DNA from: Flavobacteriaceae bacterium GSB9
Lineage (GTDB): Bacteria; Bacteroidota; Bacteroidia; Flavobacteriales; Flavobacteriaceae
Direction: 5' to 3'
Assembly: GCA_022749295.1 (NCBI GenBank)
Contig: CP062007.1
Coordinates: 2,356,001 to 2,420,000, forward strand
Length of the DNA stretch: 64,000 nt
Below the pieces are notes generated by a model. The model was given only the letters and a program-made list of their open reading frames with translations. It made no database searches and was not told the DNA's origin. Made by a program: the position numbers and the translations under genes. Positions 38,902 through 47,370 of the stretch are shown here, piece after piece. The first letter of the stretch is position 1. Each line of letters begins with the position of its first letter.

Positions 38902-40350
38902 ATGAAAAAAAATTTACTATTTATTTTAATCCCTTTATTGAGTTTTGGTCAAGTGAAAATTGGCCAAGATATAGATGGTGAAGCAGCCGGAGATGGTTCT
39001 GGAAGAATAGCTTTGTCTGCTGATGGTGAAATTATAGCTATTGGTGCATCAAGTAATGATGGTAATGGAGAAAATTCAGGTCATGTACGAATTTATAGAA
39101 ATGAATCTGGAAATTGGTTACAGATAGGAGAGGATATAGATGGTGAAGCGGCAGGGGATCTAGCAGGTCCAGTTGCCTTATCTTCTGATGGAAGTATTGT
39201 AGCCATAGGAGCTTCCAGAAATAATGGAAATGGAGAGTGGTCTGGTCATGTACGCGTATTTAAAAATATAAATGATACATGGAAACAAATAGGTCAAGAT
39301 ATCAATGGAGAAGCAGCGGAGGATCGATCTGGGAGTGCTATAGCTTTATCTTCTAATGGAAATATTGTAGCTATTGGAGCAACTGACAATGGTGGAGATT
39401 TGTCAGGCCATGTTCGTGTATTTCAAAATATAAATGAAACATGGACGCAAATAGGTCAAAGTATTAAAGGAGAAGGCCTTTTTGATCATTTTGGTTATGC
39501 TGTTTCTTTATCTGCTGACGGGCATAGATTAGCTGCTAGTTCTCAACGTAATTCTAATAGTAGAGGTCGTGTAAAAGTTTTTGAATATCAAACAGGATAT
39601 TGGTATCAAATAGGTCAGAATTTAGAAGGTGAGGCAGAACCGGATCAATTTGGAACAAGCATATCTATGTCTGAAGATGGTAATACCATTGCAATAGGCG
39701 CTCCTTTAAATGATGACTATGCCGCTAGATCTGGTCATGTTAGGATTTATGAGTATCAAACATGGCAATGGGTTCAAATAGGTCAAGATATTAATGGAGA
39801 AGCTGCTTATGATGGCTCTGGACAAAGTGTCTCTTTATCATCCGATGGTAAAACTGTTGCAATAGGTTCTTGGCGGAATGATGATAATGGTGTTGATGCT
39901 GGTCAGGTGCGCATTTACAAAAATGATAATGGCAATTGGGTAAAAAAAGGATTAGATATTGAAGGAGAAGCTGCGGGAGATTGGTTTGGGGTTTATTTAG
40001 CATTGTCTTCCGATGCTAGCATTGTGGCAATTTCAGCTTCTCGTAACGATGGCGTGAATGGTGAAGGTTCGGGCCATGTTCGTGTTTACGATTTAACGGC
40101 CGTTTTATCTACAGAAAGTTTTAAACAGAATTATTTTTCATTTTATCCCAACCCAGTAAAAAATGTTTTAAACATCCAATTAAACAATGGTTTAGTGTTA
40201 AAACAAGTCAACATTTACAATATCCAAAGCCAATATTTATATTCAGTTAAAACAAAAACGATAGACTCAGAAAACTTAAAAAGCGGTGTTTATTTTGTTG
40301 AAGTGGAAACCAACAAAGGAAAATCGGCTCAAAAAATTGTGGTTGAGTAA
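38902..40350 (+). CDS. Secreted beta-propeller-like repeat protein with T9SS type A sorting domain
   Basis: 482 residues with a signal peptide (ends LSFGQ). About seven repeats of roughly 52 residues are evident, each carrying a W-x-Q-I-G-x-D-I-x-G-E-A-A core followed by LSxDGxxxAIGAxxN and SGHVRVF/Y, the pattern of a seven-bladed propeller. The last 75 or so residues are a type A T9SS sorting domain (FSFYPNPVKNVLNIQLNNGL...SGVYFVEVETNKGKSAQKIVVE). The sorting region is nearly identical to that of the next gene. It is exported to the surface; ligand unknown. The following gene is 33 bases away. Confidence 0.87.
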   Translation: MKKNLLFILIPLLSFGQVKIGQDIDGEAAGDGSGRIALSADGEIIAIGASSNDGNGENSGHVRIYRNESGNWLQIGEDIDGEAAGDLAGPVALSSDGSIVAIGASRNNGNGEWSGHVRVFKNINDTWKQIGQDINGEAAEDRSGSAIALSSNGNIVAIGATDNGGDLSGHVRVFQNINETWTQIGQSIKGEGLFDHFGYAVSLSADGHRLAASSQRNSNSRGRVKVFEYQTGYWYQIGQNLEGEAEPDQFGTSISMSEDGNTIAIGAPLNDDYAARSGHVRIYEYQTWQWVQIGQDINGEAAYDGSGQSVSLSSDGKTVAIGSWRNDDNGVDAGQVRIYKNDNGNWVKKGLDIEGEAAGDWFGVYLALSSDASIVAISASRNDGVNGEGSGHVRVYDLTAVLSTESFKQNYFSFYPNPVKNVLNIQLNNGLVLKQVNIYNIQSQYLYSVKTKTIDSENLKSGVYFVEVETNKGKSAQKIVVE

Positions 40351-40383
40351 TAAATGCATTAGCAATAATTAAAAGTTTTCAAA

Positions 40384-41691
40384 ATGAAAAACAATTACCT
40401 ACTCGTTATTATATTATTTATTAGTCATTTACTAACCGCCCAACAAACTTACGTACCCGATGATAACTTTGAACAATTTTTAATTGATGTAGGGGTAGAT
40501 GATGTATTGGATAATTATGTACTTACTGAAAATATTTCAGCAGTAAAAAAAATAAATATTAATAATAAGGAAATTAGAGACTTAACTGGTATTGAAGATT
40601 TTACAGCTTTAGAAATATTATATTGTTCATCTAATCAAATATCTAATATAGATGTTAGTAAAAATGAGTCGTTAATAAAGTTAAGTTGTTCAAGTAATCA
40701 AATAAGGACCTTAAATGTTAGTGCAAATATTGCTCTGACCGAGTTGTATTGTGATAGTAATGTTAACCTAGAAAATTTAGACGTTAGTACAAACCAATCT
40801 CTAACCATCTTAAGTTGTTCTTATAATATGAATTTAAGTAGTTTGGATGCTAGTTCATGTTATAATTTAAAAAAACTGTACTGTCATTCTAATAATAATC
40901 TTAGCAATTTAAATGTTAGCGGTAATAGCACTTTAGAAGAGCTATATTGCCATAGTAACAATTTAACAATCTTAGATATAAGCTCGTGCCCTGCTTTAAA
41001 TGTATTGCATTGTTATTGGAACAACATAGCAACTTTAGATTTAAGTAACTGTAAAACTCTAATAACTTTATTTTGTTCTTCTAATAATTTAACAAGTTTA
41101 GATTTGAGTTTTAACAGTGATTTAAAGATCTTAGATTGTTCAGTCAATAATTTGAGTAGTTTAAATTTAATTGCTAATAGTAATCTAGAAAAGTTAGCTT
41201 GTGTTTCTAACAATTTAAGCAATTTGGACATTGGCTCAAATACATTTTTAATTGAGTTGTATTGTAATAATAATGGTTTAAATAGTCTAAATATTAAAAA
41301 TGGAAACAATACCAATTTAAATGCCTTTAATGCTACTTCCAACCTAAATCTAGAATGCATTGAAGTAGATGATGGCAGTTATATGGATACCAATTGGTCA
41401 TCAGGAAAAGATGCAACCGCCAGCTTTAGCGAAAATTGTGAAAACTTAGGTGTTGTTAATTTAACTGAAAATAGTTTTTTAATACACCCTAACCCCGTAA
41501 ACGACGTTTTAAACATCGAATTAAACAATGGTTTAGAACTAAAACAAGTCAATATTTACAATATCCAAGGGCAGTATTTATTTTCGTCTAGAACCAAAAA
41601 GGTCAACACAAAAAGCTTAAAAAGCGGTGTTTATTTTATGGATGTGGAAACCAGTAAAGGTAAGTCTGCAAAAAAAATTGTGGTGGAGTAA
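40384..41691 (+). CDS. Leucine-rich-repeat surface protein with T9SS type A sorting domain
   Basis: 435 residues, signal peptide ending LLTAQ. The N-terminal part (YVPDDNFEQFLIDVGVDDVLD) resembles that of the LRR protein at 35034, followed by about 12 repeats of 20-23 residues with an L-x-x-L-x-C-x-S-N-x-L pattern (about 60-320). The T9SS type A domain occupies about 360-435 (FLIHPNPVNDVLNIELNNGL...GKSAKKIVVE). The protein is exported and anchored by type IX secretion. It probably shares a transcript with the propeller gene, and a terminator follows. Confidence 0.88.
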   Translation: MKNNYLLVIILFISHLLTAQQTYVPDDNFEQFLIDVGVDDVLDNYVLTENISAVKKININNKEIRDLTGIEDFTALEILYCSSNQISNIDVSKNESLIKLSCSSNQIRTLNVSANIALTELYCDSNVNLENLDVSTNQSLTILSCSYNMNLSSLDASSCYNLKKLYCHSNNNLSNLNVSGNSTLEELYCHSNNLTILDISSCPALNVLHCYWNNIATLDLSNCKTLITLFCSSNNLTSLDLSFNSDLKILDCSVNNLSSLNLIANSNLEKLACVSNNLSNLDIGSNTFLIELYCNNNGLNSLNIKNGNNTNLNAFNATSNLNLECIEVDDGSYMDTNWSSGKDATASFSENCENLGVVNLTENSFLIHPNPVNDVLNIELNNGLELKQVNIYNIQGQYLFSSRTKKVNTKSLKSGVYFMDVETSKGKSAKKIVVE

Positions 41692-41717
41692 TTATCTTTT
41701 TAAAATTAAAATAAGAT

Positions 41718-41750
41718 AGGCTTTCATTTATTTGAAAGTCTTTTTTTTTA
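41718..41750 (+). terminator. Rho-independent terminator after the LRR/propeller pair
   Basis: AGGCTTTCA (41718-41726) pairs with TGAAAGTCT (41733-41741), with one G-U pair, and is followed by nine T. Confidence 0.85.
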
Positions 41751-41791
41751 TAATTTAATCTTAACAAAACTTAGGTTTAACATATAAATTG

Positions 41792-41799
41792 TAGTTTTG
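41792..41799 (+). promoter_or_regulatory. Candidate -7 element upstream of rnr
   Basis: TAGTTTTG is an exact match to the TAnnTTTG consensus, 95 bases before the ATG. No clear -33 TTTG stands at the usual spacing, so the element is only suggestive. Confidence 0.3.
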
Positions 41800-41893
41800 T
41801 AAAAACAAATAGCAAATTCTTCGCCTTAATTATAGCTATTTAATAACCGAATTTCAATTAACTTTAGGAATTCAATTAAGATTACAAAAATTA

Positions 41894-44134
41894 ATGAGTA
41901 AAAAGAAAAAAGGGAAATCCATAAAAAAAGGCATTTCCAATCTTACAAATACCATTCTTGGTATTTTAAAAAAAGAAAGAAACCAAGCTTTTAATTATAA
42001 ACAAATTGCGGCCAAATTAGGTGTTAACGATGCCAGTAGCCGTAACCAGATTATTAAAACCCTAGCCAAACTTGCAGCTAAACAAGAGATAGAACAGGTT
42101 GACAGAGGTAAGTTTAAAGCGGTAGTAACTGCCGAATACCATGTTGGTATTTTAGATTTATCGGCGCGTGGTTCTGGCTATGTTATTTCAAAAGATTTCG
42201 ATGAAGATATTTATATTGCATCGAATAATATCAACAAAGCCTTAGAAGGTGACGAAGTAGAATTTTACGTGTACAAACGCCGAAAGCGTGGACGTATGGA
42301 GGGTGAAATTACCAATATTATAAAACGTGCCAAATCGGAGTATGTAGGGGTAATCCAAATGCAGAAAAACAAAAATTTTGCCTTTGTTATTCCAGATAGT
42401 ACCAAAATGTACACAGATATTTTTGTACCCATCAATAAAACATTAAAAGCTGAAGATGGTGATAAAGTACTGGTAAAACTGGAAGATTGGCCCGAAAAAG
42501 CCGATTCACCTTACGGAAACGTAATAAAAGTACTTGGAAAACCTGGCGAACACCATACCGAAATACATGCTATTTTAGCTGAATATGGATTACCACACGA
42601 ATTTCCATACGATGTTGAGGAATATGCCAATAATTTAGATACTTTAATTACAAAGGAGGAAATTGCTAAACGTCGTGATATGCGACAGGACCTATCCTTC
42701 ACCATCGACCCTAAAGATGCTAAGGATTTTGACGATGCGTTGTCATTTAAGGTTTTGGAAAACGGACTTTACGAAATTGGAATACATATTGCCGATGTAT
42801 CGCATTACGTAAAAGAAGGCACCGTTTTGGATAATGAAGCCTATGAACGTGCTACATCCATTTATTTGGTAGACCGCGTAGTACCTATGCTTCCTGAAGT
42901 ATTATCGAATAACGCCTGTTCATTGCGACCCCATGAAGAGAAATATACTTTTTCGGCGGTGTTTCAACTAAACGATAAAGCAGAAATTAAAAACCAATGG
43001 TTTGGAAGAACTGTTACCTTTAGCGATGCCCGGTTCGCTTATGAAGAAGCCCAAGCGATTATTGAAAACAACCCTAAATTTATCATTCCTACAAAGGCTG
43101 GAATCTCATCCATCAATTCTGAAATTCCACAAGCCGTTTCATTAACCGAAAAGGCATATAAAACCAAACCAGAAATAGCCCAAGCCGTTTTGGTACTTGA
43201 TAGACTCGCTAAAATCATGCGAAAAAAGCGTATGTCTAGTGGCGCCATTTCGTTTGATAAGGTAGAAGTAAAATTTAATTTAGACGAAAATAACAACCCA
43301 GAGGGCGTGTATTTTAAAACCAGTAAAGATGCCAATAAGCTCATTGAAGAATTCATGTTATTGGCCAATAAAAAAGTAGCTGAATTTATTGGAAAACAAT
43401 CGCCAAAAAAGACCTTCGTGTACCGTGTTCACGACGAACCTGACGATAGTAAACTAGCTAGCTTACAGAATGTAGTGGGTCGTTTTGGATACAAACTAAA
43501 CTTTAAGGATCGTAAAACCACTTCAGCATCGCTTAATAATTTATTAAAGGAAGTGGTGGGTAAAAAAGAACAAAATTTGGTTGATACTTTGACTATACGA
43601 AGCATGAGTAAAGCCGAATATACCACGCACAACATTGGTCATTATGGTTTAGCATTCGATTATTACAGTCATTTTACATCGCCCATTCGTCGTTATCCCG
43701 ATGTGATGGCGCACAGATTATTACAGCATTATTTAGATGGTGGTAAAAGTGCTAACGAGGCTACCTATGAAGAAAAATGTCAACACTCCAGTAATATGGA
43801 AATGCTGGCCACCAAAGCCGAACGTGATTCTATTAAATACATGCAAATCCGTTTTATGGAAGACCACAAAGACCAAGAGTTTTTGGGCGTTATATCAGGT
43901 GTTACCGATTGGGGTATTTACGTGGAAATTATTGAAAATAAATGTGAGGGCATGGTAAGTGTGCGCGATATGACCGATGACCATTATGCGTTTGATCAAG
44001 ATTTATACGCTATGGTAGGCCGTAATACCAAAACCATGTACCAATTGGGTGAAGAGGTCATAGTAAAAGTAAAAAATACAGATTTAGTTAAAAAACACCT
44101 TGATTTTAATTTGGTTGGAAAGCCAGAGGGTTGA
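41894..44134 (+). CDS. rnr: Ribonuclease R
   Basis: 746 residues. The N-terminal winged-helix region, cold-shock-like OB domains, RNB catalytic domain (DPKDAKDFDDALSF near 275, with the Asp cluster, and later HYSHFTSPIRRYPD) and S1 domain (LGVISGVTDWGIYVEI, C-terminus) are in the family order. The basic start (KKKKGKSIKKGI) is typical. It degrades structured RNA 3' to 5'. It stands alone, followed by a palindromic repeat and no obvious terminator. Confidence 0.96.
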   Translation: MSKKKKGKSIKKGISNLTNTILGILKKERNQAFNYKQIAAKLGVNDASSRNQIIKTLAKLAAKQEIEQVDRGKFKAVVTAEYHVGILDLSARGSGYVISKDFDEDIYIASNNINKALEGDEVEFYVYKRRKRGRMEGEITNIIKRAKSEYVGVIQMQKNKNFAFVIPDSTKMYTDIFVPINKTLKAEDGDKVLVKLEDWPEKADSPYGNVIKVLGKPGEHHTEIHAILAEYGLPHEFPYDVEEYANNLDTLITKEEIAKRRDMRQDLSFTIDPKDAKDFDDALSFKVLENGLYEIGIHIADVSHYVKEGTVLDNEAYERATSIYLVDRVVPMLPEVLSNNACSLRPHEEKYTFSAVFQLNDKAEIKNQWFGRTVTFSDARFAYEEAQAIIENNPKFIIPTKAGISSINSEIPQAVSLTEKAYKTKPEIAQAVLVLDRLAKIMRKKRMSSGAISFDKVEVKFNLDENNNPEGVYFKTSKDANKLIEEFMLLANKKVAEFIGKQSPKKTFVYRVHDEPDDSKLASLQNVVGRFGYKLNFKDRKTTSASLNNLLKEVVGKKEQNLVDTLTIRSMSKAEYTTHNIGHYGLAFDYYSHFTSPIRRYPDVMAHRLLQHYLDGGKSANEATYEEKCQHSSNMEMLATKAERDSIKYMQIRFMEDHKDQEFLGVISGVTDWGIYVEIIENKCEGMVSVRDMTDDHYAFDQDLYAMVGRNTKTMYQLGEEVIVKVKNTDLVKKHLDFNLVGKPEG

Positions 44135-44141
44135 TTTTTTT

Positions 44142-44226
44142 TGTAATGCTGAACTCGTTTCAGCATCTCATGTTGTTTCTAAAACACCATTTTATTATGA
44201 GACCCTTAAAAGAATTCAGGGAGACA
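44142..44226. repeat. Palindromic intergenic repeat copy
   Basis: The left arm (TGTAATGCTGAACTCGTTT then CAGCATCTCAT) and right arm (ATGAGACCCTT then AAAAGAATTCAGGGAGACA) are imperfectly complementary and form a long hairpin. The arms match those at 23178-23243, so it is a second copy of one family. Confidence 0.62.
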
Positions 44227-44288
44227 ATCGATATTTCTATTGATGGTAAATAGTTAATTTAACCAAATACAACAAATTTGTATGTAGA

Positions 44289-44765
44289 TTAAAAATGCAT
44301 TGAAAGTCCGATGCCATTTCCGTTGGCTATAACGTTAAATTCAGGTTTAAATTCATAAAAGGAAGTTGATTTTAATGAGGTATTATATAGTTCTACAGCT
44401 TGTTTGGCGTTTTTATTTGCACCTGATGAAAAAGGAATGGCTATAGCGATAAGGCCAGCACCAACACCGGCTAAAGCCCAGTTGGCGTCACCACCACTAA
44501 TAGCAGTTCCAAGGGGCCACCCCACTAAAAATCCACCAGCACCACCAAAAATTGAAGCTATCGTGTAGTTTGTTTGTGCCTTTTTTATAAAGTCAAAAGC
44601 CTGCTCATTCGACTTCATTGTTTTTACTAAATCTTTCATTTTCATGAGCCTTCCGTTTTGGGTGTATTTGTATCCACCAAAGACTTTCTCCATTTCAATG
44701 TTTTGCGCATTACAGAATGTTGCTATGCCTAAAACGATAGTTAAAGACAAAATAATTTTTCTCAT
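44289..44765 (-). CDS. Exported protein with glycine-rich hydrophobic segment, unknown function
   Basis: 158 residues with a signal peptide ending FCNAQ. After a polar part containing FGGYKYTQNGRLMKMKDLV, a Gly/Ala-rich hydrophobic stretch (about 70-110, IFGGAGGFLVGWPLGTAISGG...AGVGAGLIAIAIPF) resembles a glycine-zipper membrane hairpin. I do not recognise a specific family, though similar short secreted proteins are frequent in Bacteroidota. It is transcribed away from the permease gene, and a 195-bp gap upstream holds no recognised feature. Confidence 0.65.
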   Translation of the reverse strand: MRKIILSLTIVLGIATFCNAQNIEMEKVFGGYKYTQNGRLMKMKDLVKTMKSNEQAFDFIKKAQTNYTIASIFGGAGGFLVGWPLGTAISGGDANWALAGVGAGLIAIAIPFSSGANKNAKQAVELYNTSLKSTSFYEFKPEFNVIANGNGIGLSMHF

Positions 44766-44960
44766 TTTTTTAAAGGCTTTTTATATTGGAAAATGTTACA
44801 GAATTATCTAGTGGTTTTTTAGGTTTTTATTATGGAGTACAACGTTTGGTTATGGTTTCGTTCCATAAAAATCCGCAGGACTTTCCGATAAGAAAGTTAG
44901 AAATATTTATTAATAGCCGGAGTTTGCACATCGTTTTTTTGTTTTATTTAATTTTTGCAT

Positions 44961-46181
44961 TTAGAGTACATACTTCAAGATTATACCAATTGTCAACCAT
45001 ACATAGCTTACAAAAGCTGCCCATTTCAAACTTTTTTCAAGCATTTGACTCTTTGGAGCCATCTCTTTATGGTATTTCACATCTTTTCCCTTAAAGAAAC
45101 CGTAATAGATTAAAACTCCCGATAAAGCAACAAAGGCAAGGTTTAAAAAGAAGGTATAATCTATCTTAAAGTGTTCTTTTTCAGTTATACTAATTGTAGT
45201 TGATTCAGGAATGAGGTTTAATAAATCGAAGCCATAATGCAACAATAAAGAGGTAGCTATAAGTGATGCAAACAATAAAAACAGTATAAAAAAGGACATC
45301 TTCCAACCGTAATATTTAGCATTGATGCGTAATACTGGGAACACTACGAGATCACTGAATATAAATGCCATTACTCCTGCGAAACTCACACCTTTTCCGA
45401 AAAGCAATGTTGCAAGTGGAATATTACCCATCGAGCCTATAAAGGTTAGAAAGGCAGCAATCGGTCCAACAATAACGTGTTCAAGCAAGGTAAAAAAACC
45501 GAATGATTCTTGACCATTACCCGTGTTAATAAAAAGAGTTTGAAAGAATGAATCTGGGACAAATGAAGCAACAATTCCTGCTATAGTAAAACCTACGGTT
45601 ACATCTTTCCAAACCATTTTCCACTCCATAGCATATTGTTTCCCTACCTTTGTCCATTTTGAAGTGGATTTTAATTTTTCGATTAAAGGCTTTTGTCCAG
45701 TTTGCTCTTCTTTTTTAGATTCATTTAAATTTTTTTGAGCATTTTTTATTAGTTGGTCTGGCTTGATGAATCGAATGAGAAGCCAACTAAAAAGAATAAG
45801 GAATATTCCACCAACATATTCTCCGACAACAAACTGCCAACCTAGGAAGATTGAGATTATGATTCCCAGTTCTATCACAAGATTAGTGGAAGCCAATAAA
45901 AAAGCAATGGATGAAATAAAACTTGCGCCCTTTTGAAATAAGGACTTTGTAGTTGCTAAAGCTGAAAAACTGCAAGAACTACTTACAAACCCGAAAAAAG
46001 TACCTAAAAGAACACTTTTTCCACTTTTATTTCCCATTATTTTTTGCATTCCCTTTTCTGTAATGAAAACCTGTATCATTGAACTTATAGCATATCCAAG
46101 AACAAATGCCCACATTGCCATCCAAAAAAATCCCAAACTGGTATATGCTGCTTCTCCCCACTTTTCTAAAAATTGGTTCAT
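44961..46181 (-). CDS. UPF0718 (YraQ/ArsP-like) permease
   Basis: 406 residues. About ten membrane helices in two halves are separated by a charged cytoplasmic loop (about 145-185). The motifs GTFFGFVSSSCSFSALATTKSLFQKGA and IVGPIAAFLTFIGSMGNIPLATLLF are typical of UPF0718, a family that includes organoarsenical and metal-related permeases. A Cys in SSSCS near residue 60 is conserved in it. The substrate is unknown; the downstream sequence is a decayed gene and no ars-type regulator is adjacent. Confidence 0.87.
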   Translation of the reverse strand: MNQFLEKWGEAAYTSLGFFWMAMWAFVLGYAISSMIQVFITEKGMQKIMGNKSGKSVLLGTFFGFVSSSCSFSALATTKSLFQKGASFISSIAFLLASTNLVIELGIIISIFLGWQFVVGEYVGGIFLILFSWLLIRFIKPDQLIKNAQKNLNESKKEEQTGQKPLIEKLKSTSKWTKVGKQYAMEWKMVWKDVTVGFTIAGIVASFVPDSFFQTLFINTGNGQESFGFFTLLEHVIVGPIAAFLTFIGSMGNIPLATLLFGKGVSFAGVMAFIFSDLVVFPVLRINAKYYGWKMSFFILFLLFASLIATSLLLHYGFDLLNLIPESTTISITEKEHFKIDYTFFLNLAFVALSGVLIYYGFFKGKDVKYHKEMAPKSQMLEKSLKWAAFVSYVWLTIGIILKYVL

Positions 46182-46302
46182 TTAGTTTTAATTTAGTCTT
46201 ATCGGTTTTACATGTGGCCCCATCGGTAAAATAAACAAAATAGTATTTATTATTGTAATATTTATTCTCAAAAACTAAAATAGATAAGTTTTTAGAATAT
46301 AT

Positions 46303-46464
46303 AGAAGATATATCGAATAAGCTAAAGAAGACGCCTTTCAAAAACTAGAGGAAAATGCCATTAAACTGAGCGCCAATCACGCGGTGGGCATAAGTATTGA
46401 TTTTGAAACCGTACCCAATACCACCTTTTAGTATTTATAACGAACGGCTGTAAAAGTAGGCTAG
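46303..46464 (+). pseudogene. Decayed YbjQ/UPF0145-family gene remnant
   Basis: The + frame reads RRYIE* AKEDAFQKLEENAIKLSANHAVGISIDFETVPNTTF*, then YL*RTAVKVG*. The block with ANHAVGISIDFE and TAVKV at the end matches the core and C-terminus of the YbjQ (heavy-metal-binding/UPF0145) family, which runs ...REEAL..ME..A..LGANAVVGV.IDYE....GTAVKV. The N-terminal half is missing and stops at 46318, 46429, 46438 break the frame. Confidence 0.7.
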
Positions 46465-46515
46465 AATAGCATTATAAAGTTTTCATAAAAAAAAGCACTG
46501 TGGAATAATTCTTGA

Positions 46516-46523
46516 TAATTTTG
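46516..46523 (+). promoter_or_regulatory. Candidate -7 promoter element for the DUF2807 gene
   Basis: TAATTTTG matches TAnnTTTG exactly and lies 31 bases before the ATG at 46554. The -33 region shows no clear TTTG. Confidence 0.4.
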
Positions 46524-46553
46524 CGTTAACTATATAAATCAATTCAAAAACGC

Positions 46554-47225
46554 ATGAAAACACTAGTAAAATTTTTTGTACTGTTTGTTACCACCACCCT
46601 ATTTTCGCAAAATACCATAGAACAAGATATTGAAGAATTTACCGAACTCAAGGTTTTTGATTTAATACAAGTAGAGTTAAAAAAGGCGAACCATAATAAA
46701 GCTATAATTACAGGAGATAATAAAGAAGACGTTGTTATTGTTAACAACGAAGGAAAGCTAAAAATTAAAATGAAATTTAATGAAGCTTTTGACGGTGCCG
46801 AAACCAAAGTGGTATTATATTACACAGCCATTGATATTATTGATGTAAACGAAGGGTCGAAAGTAGAATCTAAAGATATTATTGAGCAATTTGAAATTGA
46901 TTTAAAAGCACAAGAAGGCGGTATTATTAACGTGCCTATACATGTAAAGTATACAAATGTTCGTGCAGTTACTGGCGGTTCTGTTACTACAACGGGCGTT
47001 TCAAAAAAGCAAAATGTATCATTATTAACAGGAGGAATGTATGATGGCAAATCCTTAAAAACCCAAAATACCGATGTATCGATTAGCGCAGCGGGTGAGG
47101 CTTATGTTAATGCCTCCAAAAAAGTTGATGCCAAAGTACGTGCTGGAGGTAGTATTTACATTTACGGAAAACCCGAAGAAGTAAACGAAAGTAAAATGTT
47201 GGGCGGCACTATTACACGAATGTAA
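46554..47225 (+). CDS. DUF2807 (head GIN domain) secreted protein
   Basis: 223 residues, signal peptide ending TLFSQ. The remaining sequence matches the DUF2807 parallel beta-helix-like fold: FTELKVFDLIQVELKK, VVIVNNEGKLKIKMKF, VNEGSKVESKDI, GGSVTTTGVSKKQNVSLLTGG and a repeated KKVDAKVRAGGSIYIYG. Such proteins sit in the envelope of Bacteroidota with an unknown, possibly adhesive, role. A terminator follows. It is the last gene before the polysaccharide utilization locus. Confidence 0.9.
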   Translation: MKTLVKFFVLFVTTTLFSQNTIEQDIEEFTELKVFDLIQVELKKANHNKAIITGDNKEDVVIVNNEGKLKIKMKFNEAFDGAETKVVLYYTAIDIIDVNEGSKVESKDIIEQFEIDLKAQEGGIINVPIHVKYTNVRAVTGGSVTTTGVSKKQNVSLLTGGMYDGKSLKTQNTDVSISAAGEAYVNASKKVDAKVRAGGSIYIYGKPEEVNESKMLGGTITRM

Positions 47226-47255
47226 ATGTAAAAGAATAGTATAAATAACTTATTA

Positions 47256-47279
47256 AAGCACCTGCTATGGTGCTTTTTT
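47256..47279 (+). terminator. Rho-independent terminator after the DUF2807 gene
   Basis: AAGCACC (47256-47262) pairs with GGTGCTT (47269-47275) around a six-base loop and is followed by T. Confidence 0.82.
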
Positions 47280-47370
47280 GTTTCAATTCAACAATACAAA
47301 GACGTTACCATTACTGTTTTAGACTATATTTTCACTATCTTAGTACCTATACAACTAATACCAAACAAGA

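Noticed and set aside
41013-41360. 115-codon minus-strand frame
   Set aside because: Antisense to the LRR repeats of the gene at 40384; same explanation.
44786-45094. 102-codon plus-strand frame before the permease gene
   Set aside because: Its second half is antisense to the permease C-terminus and the first half shows no recognisable family or signal; the 44766-44960 gap is left unannotated.
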